Assembly (NCBI GenBank): GCA_018398765.1
Contig: JAHBMJ010001350.1
Location: forward strand, 17,039-81,038
Direction of reading: 5' to 3'
Origin: Chromera velia
Lineage: Eukaryota > Sar > Chromeraceae
DNA: 64,000 nt
The position numbers were made by a program, and so were the translations under genes. The notes beneath the pieces were generated by a model. The model was given only the letters and a program-made list of their open reading frames with translations, ran no database searches and was not told where the DNA came from. Below are positions 49,305-60,100 of this stretch, piece by piece. Positions within the stretch are counted from its first letter, which is position 1, and the number at the start of each line of letters is the position of its first letter.

Positions 49305-52291
49305 GTACATTTTCGGAGAGATCATGTACGGCGGTCACATCGTTGACGCCCGTGACCGTCTCTTGTGCAAGACCTACCTGGAACTGTACATGCAAGATGA
49401 GCTGCTGGAAGAGACCGAGCTCTTCCCCTTCTGTGACGGCAAGGGAATCTCGTACAGAAGCCCTGCACCGGCGTCGCATGACAAGTGAGTGATTTAGACA
49501 GAACAGAATGGTGGGTGCTGATGGAGGGAGAGGGAGAGATCGTTGAAAAGAGAAACGAGGAAAGACTTCGGTGAAGCTCCAGCACCCCCCCCCAATCTTG
49601 TTTCTTCCTTGTCGTGACTTTGTCCCCCTTCTTCCGAGGACTCTTGATTCTCCTCTGAGAGATCCTCTTGAGATCCCACTCTCTCCCTCGTTCCTGCCTG
49701 CATGGAATGTCCCCGTGTCTGTCTCCTTTCCTTCCTTCCTTCCTGTCTGTTGTGGACGTTGTTTTTGCAGGTACCTCGAGCACATCGACGGCATTCCTCC
49801 AGAGACGCCGCTGGCTTTCGGTCTCCACCCGAATGCGGAGATCGGGTTCAGGACGGAGCAGTGCGGCACGTTGTTTGGCACTCTCCTTCAGTTGATGCCT
49901 TCCGGTTCCAGTGGAGGAGAGGAAGGCGGAAGTGGTCAGAGCCCCTTTGCACGCGCCGAAGAAGTTTGCCAAAATATTTTGGACGCAGTGCGCGACAAGG
50001 GATTCCAAGTGGAGGAGATTTCAAAGGGAATGCTGGACGAGGAGAAGGGACCCTACCAGAACGTGTTCCTGCAAGAATGCGAGTATCTGACGGTGCTCAT
50101 TGTCGAGATGCAGAGATCCCTCTTCGAGTTGGAGTTGGGGTTCAAGGGAGAGTTGACGATGAGCGACCAGATGGAGCAGCTTATCGATTCACTCTTCTAC
50201 GACAAGATCCCGGCCTCTTGGGCGAAGGTCGGGGGGCTAAGAGTGATGGGGGGGGGTTGGAGGAAAGGGAGCTGGGCAGGCAGGGAAGAGGAAAGGAAGG
50301 ACGGCAGAGAGGCAGGCGGGTATGCAGAGAGAGGGAGACAGGGACAGAGACAGAGTCAGATAGAAAGCAGAGAAGTTGAGGAAGAAAGAGAAGAAGACTG
50401 TGCTTCGGACGAGCAGACAGCGGAATCAGATCTTCAGCTCTGTATAGATACAGCATCTTGGCATTTTTGTTTTTTTTGCTCCCCTGTTCTCCCTCCTTGC
50501 AGAGGGCATTCCCCTCGACGAGGCCTCTTGCTTCGTGGGTAAAGAATCTGGTCGACAGGTTGGTTGGTGCGCTTACTGGTTCTCTTCTTGTCTTTTTTTT
50601 TCTCTCTTCTGTGTGCTTGTTCGACTGAGACCAACAGTAGAACACAAGGGTTTTTTAAAGCCGCAAAAAATGACTGATGTGGGCACAATTTGTGTCTCTA
50701 AACTTCTTCGCTTCATAAGGCCGCTTTCTCTTGCTCATCCCTGCCTGTCAATTCTCCGGTCCGTTTTCTCATATCTCTTTCCGACTGTCCACCCATTTCC
50801 GTCTGAGAGTGACTGCATGCATCAAGAGTCTCCTTCAAATACATACGTTTTTTCAATATGCGTGCAGATACGAGCAGATGGCAGAGTGGACCGCCTCACC
50901 GACCGAGATCCCAAAGTGCGTCAACCTCTCCCGTCTGTTCAACCCCCAGTCGTTCCTCACTGCCATCAAGCAGATCACCTCCCAACTGCAGTCCCTCGAG
51001 TTGAACAAACTGACCATCGTCACAGACGTCACCAAGAGAGACGCGAAGGCCATCGATCAGGCGGCTCGAGACGGTGCCTACGTGACAGGGCTGTACATGG
51101 AGGGGGCAAGGTGGGTGGGTGGGTGGGTGGGTGGGTCCATAAAATAGTGAACGTACATTCTCGCCTGTCAATGTGACTCGGGAGAGGTAAGAAGAATGGC
51201 GTATCTTGTCTTCCTTGGCCATTCAAAGATGCTGAATTGAATGTTATTTCTCTCTTCTTCACCTCGTGGATGTCAACCTCTACCTTCCTCTGGCTGCTTG
51301 TGCTAGCATGTGGACGACAGCAACAGCGTGTGCACAGTTTTGTGTCGGTATGTACGTCGCGAAGAAAGCTGCACGGATGAAAGCCAATGCATTAGAGAGT
51401 TCCATGGGCAATGAACAGAAATACACTGCTCGACACAGAAGAGTTTGTATGTGTGAATTCACGATGCAAGACTTGATGACTGCAATTTGTCATTTTTAAC
51501 ACGCGTGCAGGTGGGACGTGTCCAACAACATGATCGAGGAGTCGAAACCGAAGGAGATGTTCTACGCAATGCCGGTGATCAACTGTAAGGTCTGTCCGTT
51601 GGCATCTTTGTTGGTCTTGCTGTTGCTCGACCGTTCTGCAATCGGTGGAAGTGCTTCTTCCTGTAAGCCTTTTCTTGTATGCTCCCGCATTTTTGCCCTT
51701 TCCCTGGAATTCTTTTTGTCTTGGTTTGCTTTGTCGAGCCAAAATCGTTGTCTGACACAGCTATGCTTGAAAGGTGCTGCATGCTACTGTTTGTCTTGTC
51801 TCGCTGCAGGCGGCGCTTGACAACGAGAACCTCACGAAGGGTGTCTTCGTGTGTCCAGTCTACAAGACCACAGGCAGAGGGGCAACGTACGTGTTCAACG
51901 CGCAACTGAGGACGAAGGTGAACCCCGCAAAGTGGATCCTCGCGGGCGTGGTCAGTCAAGTCAAATTCATAAGACGGGCATCCGCCTCCCTCGAACCTGA
52001 CAAGGATTTGTTCATGCATGGCTTTCTCTTCCTTTAATTCCCTTTCTTTTCGTGACTGACATTTTCTCTCCACACGCGATCATTTTTGACGGAGAAGAGA
52101 TACCAGTGGCAGCCAGACGCAGGAGATGAGATTCCGAATTTCTTAATCGCATCATGTATCCTATCCTGTCTTTTTGGTTGTCGTCTGCTCTGCGATCAAT
52201 CGTTCTTGGCACCGTCAAGGGTAAAAAGATCTTTTTTTCGCTCTTCACCTTTCTGCAGGGAATGATTCTCGACACTGGTTCCGACTTGTAA
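21159..52291 (+). CDS. DNAH9: Axonemal outer-arm dynein heavy chain, beta type
   Basis: An ATP-driven minus-end microtubule motor of the ciliary outer dynein arm. Best family match by eye is the DNAH9/11/17 (Chlamydomonas ODA4, beta) group; the symbol marks that group, not strict orthology. I traced 53 GT-AG exons, beginning 21159-21295, 21600-21768, 22142-22376 and ending 51511-51589, 51810-51950, 52259-52291. All phases agree and sum to 13,587 nt (4,528 aa), normal for the family. P-loops are at about 35491 ([11 protein letters not shown]1), 38029 ([11 protein letters not shown]2), 40101 ([11 protein letters not shown]3) and 41793 ([11 protein letters not shown]4). The Walker B word CFDEFNR follows at 35954. 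Introns are mostly 200-500 bp, typically end in TGCAG and often start GTCNGT. The largest exon is 46171-47768. It appears intact; short 3n microexons could have been missed. Confidence 0.95.
23408..23518. repeat. (TTCC)n/(GTTC)n microsatellite in dynein intron
   Basis: Tetranucleotide TTCC and GTTC runs in the intron between exons ending at 23340 and starting at 23697. Likely neutral, although pyrimidine-rich on the coding strand. Confidence 0.9.
25027..25238 (+). repeat. Intronic tandem repeat containing inverted repeats
   Basis: Two full units (25027-25106, 80 bp; 25107-25202, 96 bp) and a partial third (from 25203) share AGAGTATAGGGGGACAATCA and later CATCTGGAGATACAGGCA. Each full unit contains a 13-bp inverted repeat, ATGCATTTTCTTT paired with AAAGAAAATGCAT (first unit: 25066-25078 with 25092-25104). 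It lies in the intron between the exons ending at 25002 and starting at 25472. Confidence 0.93.
26855..27030. repeat. Polypyrimidine TTTC/TTCC tract in dynein intron
   Basis: A long CT-rich run in the intron upstream of the exon starting at 27128. It is separated from the acceptor by about 100 bases of mixed sequence. Confidence 0.85.
29373..29416 (+). repeat. (GTCA)n microsatellite starting at a 5' splice site
   Basis: Directly after the exon ending at 29372 the intron reads GTCAGTGAGTCAGTCAGTCA and continues as GTCA repeats to about 29415. The splice donor itself is the first repeat unit. Confidence 0.92.
30917..34988 (+). other. Dynein linker (DHC_N2) region, exons 20-27
   Basis: Residues about 1250-1800, the mechanical element that swings across the AAA ring. 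Family words seen include [60 protein letters not shown] and SNGNNPKKV. The [13 protein letters not shown] signature is characteristic of all dynein linkers. Confidence 0.9.
35288..37101 (+). other. Dynein AAA1 module, exons 28-31
   Basis: Residues about 1804-2087, the main ATP hydrolysis site. Walker A GPAGTGKT at 35491-35514 is followed by [11 protein letters not shown]. Walker B with CFDEFNR starts in exon 29 at 35948. The sensor-like FFITMNPG closes exon 29, and [16 protein letters not shown] opens exon 30. All residues expected of an active AAA1 are present. Confidence 0.93.
37547..39036 (+). other. Dynein AAA2 module, exons 32-34
   Basis: Residues about 2088-2382. Walker A is GPPGCGKT at about 38029-38052. 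The following exon includes [19 protein letters not shown] and [20 protein letters not shown], both conserved in AAA2 of axonemal dyneins. AAA2 binds ATP but usually does not cycle it. Confidence 0.92.
39393..41221 (+). other. Dynein AAA3 module, exons 35-37
   Basis: Residues about 2383-2751. Walker A is GSAGTGKT at 40101-40124. Exon 37 carries [20 protein letters not shown] and [12 protein letters not shown], then [20 protein letters not shown]. This GSFTI/RLQRHF pattern is the reason for choosing the beta (DNAH9/11/17) class over the gamma class. Confidence 0.93.
41520..43080 (+). other. Dynein AAA4 module, exons 38-40 (first part)
   Basis: Residues about 2752-3065. Walker A is GVGGSGKQS at 41793-41819 (family-typical). 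[19 protein letters not shown] and [20 protein letters not shown] follow; the latter leads into the stalk. Confidence 0.93.
43081..44682 (+). other. Dynein stalk and microtubule-binding domain
   Basis: Residues about 3066-3376. Coiled-coil 1 (in exon 40) begins after [16 protein letters not shown]. The microtubule-binding region spans the [17 protein letters not shown] stretch through [20 protein letters not shown] in exon 41 (44024-44194). Coiled-coil 2 is exon 42 (44444-44682), heptad-rich and charged. The intron between exons 40 and 41 interrupts the microtubule-binding domain. Confidence 0.92.
48651..48770 (+). repeat. Tandem triplication of an intron/exon junction
   Basis: The 3' splice region of the exon starting at 48749 occurs three times, starting at 48651, 48694 and 48736. 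Each unit reads TGCTCTCGATCA, then T/G, then GTGAAGTCCATCCT and a T run. Only the third unit has the AG (GATCAG|GTGAAG) used as acceptor; in the first two the same place reads GATCATG. Confidence 0.93.
49269..49303 (+). repeat. (GT)n run abutting a 3' splice site
   Basis: A GT dinucleotide run of about 16 units ends directly in GCAG, the acceptor for the exon starting at 49305. It replaces the usual polypyrimidine tract. Confidence 0.9.
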
Positions 52292-52890
52292 TTGATTGGA
52301 GCGGCCTGCATGGAAGGAAGAAAGGGATTCGACCGGTAGATGCTGCGACTTTCCGGAATTTGAAGGAGGAAACTGCTGAAGAAACTTTCAAAAAAATACA
52401 TCTTGGGATCCACTCTCGTTTTTTGTGCGTCATACTGGATCATGCACTAGATCATGCAAGACTTATACAATATAAAACTAGATTAAAAATTTACTAGACA
52501 GATGAATGTATCGAATGGAATATTGTTTACCAGTATATTCAAAGGCGTATCACAACAGAAAAAAAGTAAACCAGAATTGGTTTAATTTAATTATTTTTTT
52601 CTTTTTTTTTTTTTCTTGTAACACCTAAGAAACAGTTATGCAACTTGAACACCAAAACAATAGTTACGTAACACTTGAACAACAGCTGTTTGTCACCTAA
52701 CATGGTTGGCGAAAACAAAAAAAAACTTGAAGTAAGCCAGAATTGGCTTTAATTATTTTTTTTCTTTATGATACGCCTGCAGGATTATAGGATTACATTA
52801 TGTTCGTAGCCGAAGCCCTCAGGCTAGACCTGCATGCCAGTTGTTTGACGTACGTCCGCTTTGCACCATACATCCATGGTAAGGGCCGTA
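52292..52890. other. Downstream region of dynein gene
   Basis: The 3' UTR and terminator region of the dynein. AATAAA-like signals are not obvious near the stop codon, though TATAAAA occurs near 52470. Two copies of an AGTAA(A/G)CCAGAATTGG block followed by T-rich sequence lie at about 52564-52605 and 52731-52765. No gene is seen. Confidence 0.4.
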
Positions 52891-55145
52891 AGGCTGAGAA
52901 AAGGTGCATAAGGTGCTGGTGCTGGTGCAAAAACAAGTTTGCACCTTAAATCAGGTGTAAAACAGGTGTAAAATAAGGTGCACCGTTTATCCTATAAAAG
53001 CTAGGTTTCTAAGGTTGATTTCTAGTGTTTTTAACGGCCAAAAGGCGCCTCAATCAAGGCCTAAAAGCTTTTTATGATATAGATTTGCTACATTGATTTT
53101 TACTATGCGAAACAACTTAAAATGTCACTAGAAATATCAGTGAAAAGGCGAGAAAAAGCAAAAATAAAAAATATGACAATTAAAGACTATATGTCTCTGA
53201 CTGTCTCATGACTTCGGTCTCTTTCTGGGTTTCTTTTCTCAATTTAAGCAACGTTTTTCACCTGTCCAATGTTTGAATATATTTGGCGCCGGTTGTGTGC
53301 TGCACTGTAGTCCAGTTCTGTCCCTATACGGTCCATCAAACCTTCAAACTGCATGATGCCCCTTTGGAGCAAATTCATGAAGAAAGCAACCACAAATGGT
53401 GCATTTTCATGAAAAAAAAAAAGAAGAAAGAATAAAATAAAAGAATATTTTTTTCAATTTGCATTTTTTCTCTGAGCAAAGGCAAGTGAGGATAAGTGAG
53501 GGCCTGATCTCAAGCTCAGAGCCCATGGCAGCCCCATCATGCCCTAGCTCTCTTCTTCACTCACCCCCTAGCTCACCCCCCCACACAAAATGATAACGGA
53601 GGACAAAAAAGAGGAAAAAGAGGAAAAAGAGAAAGAAGAAGAGGAGAAAGAAGAGGAGAGAACAGGCTCTTTGTAGACTTTATTTCACTCGAAGTCCGAC
53701 TTGAAAGTTGATCTCAGTATGTCATCTTTCTTCCCTAGAAACTCCTCTGGTTTGATGCGGACTGGTTGGGGTGGAGGGGAGGCTTTGGCTTTGGCTTTTG
53801 ATTTAGGTTTGGCTTTAAAGAATGAGAGAAATACGGACAGAGTCGGACAGGTGCGATTTCTAACCCCAGACCCTCTTCTTTTGACTGACCCAGCTTAATT
53901 CATGATGTCCATCCAGACTAGCTTGTCTTTCTATATCTTCCTGAGCCACCTGCAAGGATCTACACGGCTAGTACAAGTAGTTTTTCTATCTTCAGATCGA
54001 AAAGAAGGCTCTCCCTACTCTTCAACAACTCTTCTTTTATTTGTTGGCATTTGTTTGAAGCCGTCTATCTGGATAGGGCCCCAGTTTGTGAAATTAAAAA
54101 ATGATTAACTGCAGTGACCGGTATACAGGACTGGTATGACTGACGACTCGCAAATGAAGGGGTGAACGCCCCTAGAAAAGTTGCAATTCCATCTACAGAC
54201 GGACTTCAAACCCTCTGGAAATACCAAACACAACGAGAAGCCGTGCTATGACAGAAAGTCAGATACAGATCTGTATGTGAGCATGCAAACTTGACGAAAC
54301 TTGACGAGCCATCAGCAGATGGAAGTGACGAATGGTTCCACTCTCTAAGGCAAAGCAGCAAATTGAATGATCAAACCAATTGCACTCTTACTGACCAAGA
54401 TAGATCGAGCCCGCCAATCGTAAAGAGCACCCGGCACCAAGTTTTAAAAGTCCTTACCTACAACCGAGAGGGAGAGTGTCAACATACCTTCGCGTATGTG
54501 TGTTCCCATATGTGTGCCGTTTCTGCTTCTCTTCATCATATAAAAAAGAATCTGCGTACAGCACTGCATTGGCATTCATCCTTGGATTGCTAATAAAGGT
54601 CAAGGAAGCTGTTTTCCTCCCAGCAAACCGTTTGGCATTGTACTATTGCTATGCAAACAGACTCAGTCTGCTTACTCAGCTTTTTGACTCAAACCTGTTG
54701 TTCTGGTCCTTTTACTCTTGTCTGCTCCACATTGCTATGCGTGTACATGCAGTCGTTTCTGTTGCATAAGGCAGCCTATAAAACAGTTCTCATGCTGCAA
54801 AGAGAAGAGGTATTCATGCTCCAATGGACCTATTGATTTCATGCAGCGCATGCGTTGTTGAACGTGCGTTCAGTGACCTCTGTATGTAGCCGATTTTAAA
54901 TTTATCTTAAAAATCGGCTACATATGATTAGATTTGTTCCATGTACCGCGGCCCGGCAACATGCGCGTTTGGGGCCGTGGAGAGCCGCAGGAGTGGGGCC
55001 GTAGCGCGTTATATGGCCATGACGCTAACACTTTTCACCCAATTCTATTCAATCAGGTGCAAAACAGGTGCATCAGGTACATTTGGTGCAAAACAGGTGC
55101 ATCTAGTACAACTTCTTGGTTTGCACCTTTTCTGAGGTACACCTT
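52891..55145. mobile_element. Possible TIR element, family unknown
   Basis: A 12-bp inverted repeat (AGAAAAGGTGCA at 52897-52908; complement at 55122-55133) brackets about 2.2 kb. Both ends also carry multiple GGTGCAAAACAGGTG-type subterminal words (about 52905-52985 and 55055-55110). Interior open frames are short, and I recognise no transposase. Exact ends and a target duplication were not found, so this may be a non-autonomous DNA element or a chance pairing. Confidence 0.3.
54883..54924. repeat. Perfect 15-bp hairpin
   Basis: TATGTAGCCGATTTT (54883-54897) is perfectly complementary to 54910-54924, with a 12-nt AT-rich loop. There is no gene next to it and no T run following, so it is not evidently a terminator. 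Confidence 0.85.
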
Positions 55146-55703
55146 TTTCAAGCTTTAATCCATGAACATTACTACATGCCATGCGTATGCATATATGCAA
55201 CGATATAGCACATTACAACACATGCATTCTTGCATTATTCTTTTAAACCATCGGAACCGCCGGTAAAAAATGGAACCCCGATGCGTTTTGAAGAGAGAAA
55301 ACGACCGTTCTGGTCAGTGTTTGACTCAGTGTGCTCGCGTGGATTACCTTTCAAGAAAAGGAAGGGGAAAAAAGAAGAACTTCATTTGAAAAAAGAAAGG
55401 AAAACAACTAGATTCACAGGTAGCTCTATTGAAATGGGCATTCTTGCTTGCACTGCGTTTACTCAATGTTAATTGACCATCTTAAATTCATGAAAATATT
55501 GTGTAACCAGGGTTGCTTTTCTTGTCGGTAACAGGTGTAGTCTACCGTTAATTGCCGGTAACTGGTAATAGCCTCAGTCTACCTTCCTTTTACCGATAAA
55601 AAAAAATGATAAAAATTATAAGGTCAAAAAAAAAATTTCGTCTGTAGCGCCAACCTTCAAAAACATGTTTTTAAGTGTTTATTGACATTTGAAAAAGCCT
55701 ATT

Positions 55704-55735
<32 letters not shown>

Positions 55736-55739
55736 CCCG

Positions 55740-56180
55740 ATAGGCGGGCAAGGTGGGCTGCCTGTTGGTTGCTCTGATAGAAAGCTGTGCACCTATGAAG
55801 CCTGCTGCCAGTGTGTAGATGATTTTATTCATTGGCTCTCTGTCTGCCCCCGATGGACTGCCAAACAAGGCTTTTTGCAGTGGTTGGCATTGATTCAATC
55901 AGACCGCTTCACTCGTTGTGACTCACCCTTTGCATCCGCCTCCTTTTCTGATCTAGGGGTTCGCAAGTTCATCACATCGCTCTTGCGCTCTCAACCCTCT
56001 CTCCTCTTTATGATTTTTCGCCATATTGTAGTAAATGATTGATTAGATTAAGTTCAAATAACTGTCGTCTACTTAGCTTGCAGCTGGCATAATTGAACAG
56101 ACCCATGCATGTATACGCCGCCTGGGAGTTCTAACTCCATCTAGGGTTTGGCATCAATAAATCAATCAATCAATCATATA
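55740..56180 (+). mobile_element. LINE 3' fragment, plus strand, different family
   Basis: An open frame to 56042 ends in a CCHC-type motif typical of the C-terminus of some LINE ORF2 proteins (CQCVDDFIHWLSVCPRW: C-x2-C...H-x4-C). It is followed by about 110 nt of 3' UTR and a tail of AATC repeats at about 56153-56175. The 5' part is missing. An (AT)n run at 55709-55733 marks the upstream side. It shows no similarity I can see to the LINE at 57103-61721. Confidence 0.6.
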
Positions 56181-56318
56181 TATCTTTTATGATTTACTAC
56201 AATTTCAATTATTTTAACTGCTTCGATCACCCCTATATTAAAGTGACATAAAGTTCTAATAGCTCTATCCAACAGCTACTTCCTTTTCCTTAAATTGACT
56301 CTGTTCCATCTCCTACTG

Positions 56319-56937
56319 TTCTGCTTCTCTGTATCAGGCCTTGAGCCGTCGTTTGAGAGCGATCAAAGTAAGAAACGAGTAACGACTTAGCAGTACTTAG
56401 CGTAGTCGGCTCCTAAGGTATACTCATCCAGAGTTCATACCTTACAAAAGTTAATACTGTTCACAACAACATGAAGAGACTTCCTCTTGCTTGTGTCTTT
56501 GTTCTGTTTGATCCATCTGTATCTATATTCTCATCTGTATCAATACAATTAATAATACAGATCCTAGGATTGACTAGCATGCATCACTTGACCTAGTAAC
56601 TCTCTTCCGGCATGCTTAAGCAGCTCCGAAAAAAAATCATACCAACAGCCTCCCTGAGGTGTGAAGACAAAACTAAAAGATTCAGACTTTATTTTCCTAG
56701 ATCGATTTCAAGCTCTGGTTACCATGTTGTATATAAGAAGGTAAAAGCATAGTAAAAGCACTTTTTCGGATTATGCTACCTATGATTGATTGATTGACCT
56801 ATAACGAAGTGTGAGTGACTGTTAGAATTCTATTAAGTCTTTTCCGACTGCCAGCAAACTCTGTCGGTAATTACCGGTTACCGGTAATGAAGCTTGTCTA
56901 CCGCCAAAAAAATCGGCAACTCTGCTAGAGAATGCTC

Positions 56938-57024
<87 letters not shown>

Positions 57025-57102
57025 GGGTTCTCTGCTTAATTCTAGATGTATCCAGCTAACTCACGATATGGATAACGAATCATATTAAGAAAGTAGTTAT
57101 AT
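56319..57102 (+). repeat. Long direct repeat flanking LINE, left copy
   Basis: This 784-bp sequence recurs at 61722-62491 with about 96-97% identity (roughly 27 differences by eye, mainly transitions, plus different (GA)n length). It contains TACCGGTTACCGGTAA and an AGAGAATGCTSAGAGAAAG(AG)n run. It abuts the LINE 3' end at 57103. No gene is visible in it. Confidence 0.92.
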
Positions 57103-57167
57103 GAATGAAGTTGGCTTTGCTAGAGTGGAGCCGTGCTCCCAGCAGCCCATGTTCATGCAAGAGATTG

Positions 57168-60100
57168 TCAATCACTCAACTCTAGAGATAAGACTAAGCG
57201 CAAGATCCCCTGAAGTGCTCGCTTGGTGAGCTCACGAGCAGCATGCGCGTTGGAGGTGGCAATAGAAGACTCAGGCGTGCACAGTGAGTAACAAAGATCG
57301 CAAACGGCTCTGCATGCTTCATACGGATCGACTTGTAAAGCCAAAAGCAGCATGTTCCTCGCTTCTGTTTCGGCTGTATCCGATCCCTCAATTCCTTCTC
57401 TCTGAATCCTTTGCTTCACTTTCTTTCCCTCTACCACTTTGTTTGGTTTATTTCTTGCTTCTACCCAATTGGAGCATACTGAAAGCCGGTGCCAGAGATC
57501 ACCAATTTTTCTTTCATTTGAACAACCCTCTGCCAGATAAAACACCTCTCCCGGAGAGTTGGCCCCCCCCGTCAGACCCTTCCAATTTAGTCTCAATGCC
57601 CTTAGGAGTGGCTCAATCTTCTCATATAAGGCAGTTCTCGGCAGACAGGACATCCGTACCTTGGGGTCATTCTTTGAAGACAAAAGAAATAGAGAAGAAC
57701 GTGAAGAAGACGGAAGAGCTCTCTGTAGTCCTGATAAAGAGGCAGACAGGGGGAAGTTGCCCCTTTCTTCCCTATCTCCCCTTTTCATGCATTCCATTCC
57801 CCAGGCATCCTTAATTTTTGCAGAAACAAACAAATTCCCCTTCGGGGCCCGTCTTTCTGAGCTCCGAACAGGGAGAGACGTCAAAAAGTCAAGGCCTGCC
57901 CATCTGAACAGACCATTGACGGCTCGTCTTTACTTCTGCCCCGCTGGTCCCTTCCATGAATTCAAAAGAGCCTGAGGAATACGGAGATGCGAACGGCTAA
58001 CTGCAATCTAGAATGAAGCAAAACGAGCACACAAGAGCGCGCGAGCAGACATTAAATTAACAGACAAAAGAGAGGATACATGCAAACTCCTGACCGGAAG
58101 TCGGGCCGCCCATCGAACAAACCGGAGCCACAAGTTGTCAATCGCCTCCCAGTCTCCCTGTCTTATCGGAAAGCACTCCAGGCTATAAAATGCTACCGGC
58201 TCCCAGCACACCTTCAGCAGCTGCATCTTTCCCCCGAGAGGCAACCCAGACAGACTCGCAGCCAGACCAATCACCGCCCCCATTGCACGCTCTGCACTGT
58301 GTAGGCGTGCTTCAATCGACCGAGTCAAATCCCCTCCCTCAAACAGAAGGCAACCCAAATATTTGTACTGATCACACCAGTCTACTTCCTTCTCTTAGTA
58401 CAAAATCATGCCGTTACAGTCCTTGCGGTATTCATAAAGGCGCAGGACCTTGGTTTTCTTCAGATTAACATTCAACCCCCACTTTCCGCAATACCCCTCC
58501 AGGGCATCGAATTTTGCTTGGAGGTCGGCTGCTGAGTGTGCAAACAAAACAAGATCATCAGCGTAGCCTATACTTCCCAAACTGGCCCCAGCAAGTTGAA
58601 CCGCTTCCGTTTCCTTTCCATCTCCCCGTTTTCCTTTCTGAATCTCATCATGCAGGTCATTAATGAATAATAAAAAAAGCGACGGGGACAACGCATCACC
58701 TTACTTAACCCCTGCCCCCTCCAGGAATAGAGCCGAGTCCCCATCGACTCTCGCTTTCACACCTCTATACATTGATACAATCATCAACAGATCTCTCTTC
58801 TCTATTCCCTCAGCCTGCAGCTTTGCCAGAAGCTTCAGCCGAGGGATGGAGTCAAACGCCTTTGAAAAGTTGACAAATCCGCCCAGGAGCCCCTTCTTGC
58901 CTCTTCTGCATTCCTGTACCAAGCCTACCACTGCTCCGATCCCCTCTTTTGTGCCCACCCCTTTCCTAAACCCGATCTGTCTGTCGTCAAAACGAGCTTG
59001 CTGACGGATTCTATCATCCATAAGGAGACCAAAGAGCTTTGCAAGGGGGTTAACGATATGGACTGGACGCCAGTTATTCGGCTGTGGTGAAGGAGGACCT
59101 TTCGAGACGGGTATGATTCTCAACCAATTCCAGTTATCAGGCCAACACGCATATGCATGCATTAAATTAAAGAAAACAAACAAAAGGAAGCGAAAGATAG
59201 GAGAATGGCAAAAGCAAAGGTCGAGTTGTTGAGGAGAGATGCCATCGAGCCCTGCCGCTTTCTTTCTATCCATTCCTTTCAGACGATCAGTCACCTGTTT
59301 ATACGAGAAAATGAATTGCTTCGGGGGCTCCGGCTCCGGATCAGGCTCTGGCAATTCTTTGCCCTCCCCAAAAACCTGTGCCCAATGGTTTGAGAAGTCT
59401 CTTGCCCCTGGTCTCGGACCGTCTTTCGACAACTTTCTCTTTTCTTTCCAAAGGAAGAGGGGGTCATTAAGCAAATGTGTCTTCGCTTTTTCAGTTTCCG
59501 CTCTCTCAAATCTCTTCCTTTTCTGCCGGAAGATCTCTCTCCTTTTCTTTAAGATGTCTTCCACCCTTTCCTGCTTTAACTCTCTCTCCACCCCACTTGC
59601 ACAGTCCTCAACTTCTTTCCTTACTTTCTTCAGGCATTCCTGCAGCTCTTTATATTCCTCATCCCACCACCCTTCCTTCTCTCTAAACAACGTTTTAAAG
59701 GTAGGAAGCTGTTGCTTCTCTATCGCTTTTGCTACTACTTCCTTCACCGGCCCAACCAAAATCCGACACCAGGCTGTGGCCAAGGCTTTCACCCGGTCTT
59801 TCTTATCTTGAGGGCTCACTGGGGAGGAGGTCAAAGAAGAGGGCAAAAAGGCTGTCGAAGAGGATGGGGAGCAAGACACAGGAGGGGGTGGGGGAAAGGG
59901 AGGCTCTTCAAATGGTTCAACTTCTCTATGATGCTCCCAGAGTCCCTGCCATGTCTCTTCCACCAGCTCTCTTGCTGCTGCCGCTATTGGCAGCAAATCC
60001 TCATCTTTTACCGCTGCCTTTCTGATGGATCTGTAAAGCAGGGGGCACTGCTGTAGGGATGGGGCATCCGTCCGCTTTCCCGCAGCCTCAAGCGAAGAAG

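Larger units (their letters stand above)
45236..52291 (+). other. Dynein AAA5, AAA6 and C-terminal domain, exons 43-53
   Basis: Residues about 3376-4528. AAA5 includes [23 protein letters not shown]6 starts in the 1,598-nt exon 46171-47768, which also holds [15 protein letters not shown]. The C-terminal part has [50 protein letters not shown] and [20 protein letters not shown]. The last exon (52259-52291) ends the protein in [10 protein letters not shown] with TAA at 52289-52291, right after the family-typical KWILAGV. Confidence 0.92.

Noticed and set aside
53701-54836. Short plus-strand open frames downstream of the dynein
   Set aside because: No domain, no splice-consistent linkage, and AT-rich composition unlike the coding exons here.
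55508-56924. A hAT element with CAGGGTTGC / CAGAGTTGC ends
   Set aside because: The end similarity is short, no 8-bp target duplication is seen, and the right end lies inside the long direct repeat that flanks the LINE.
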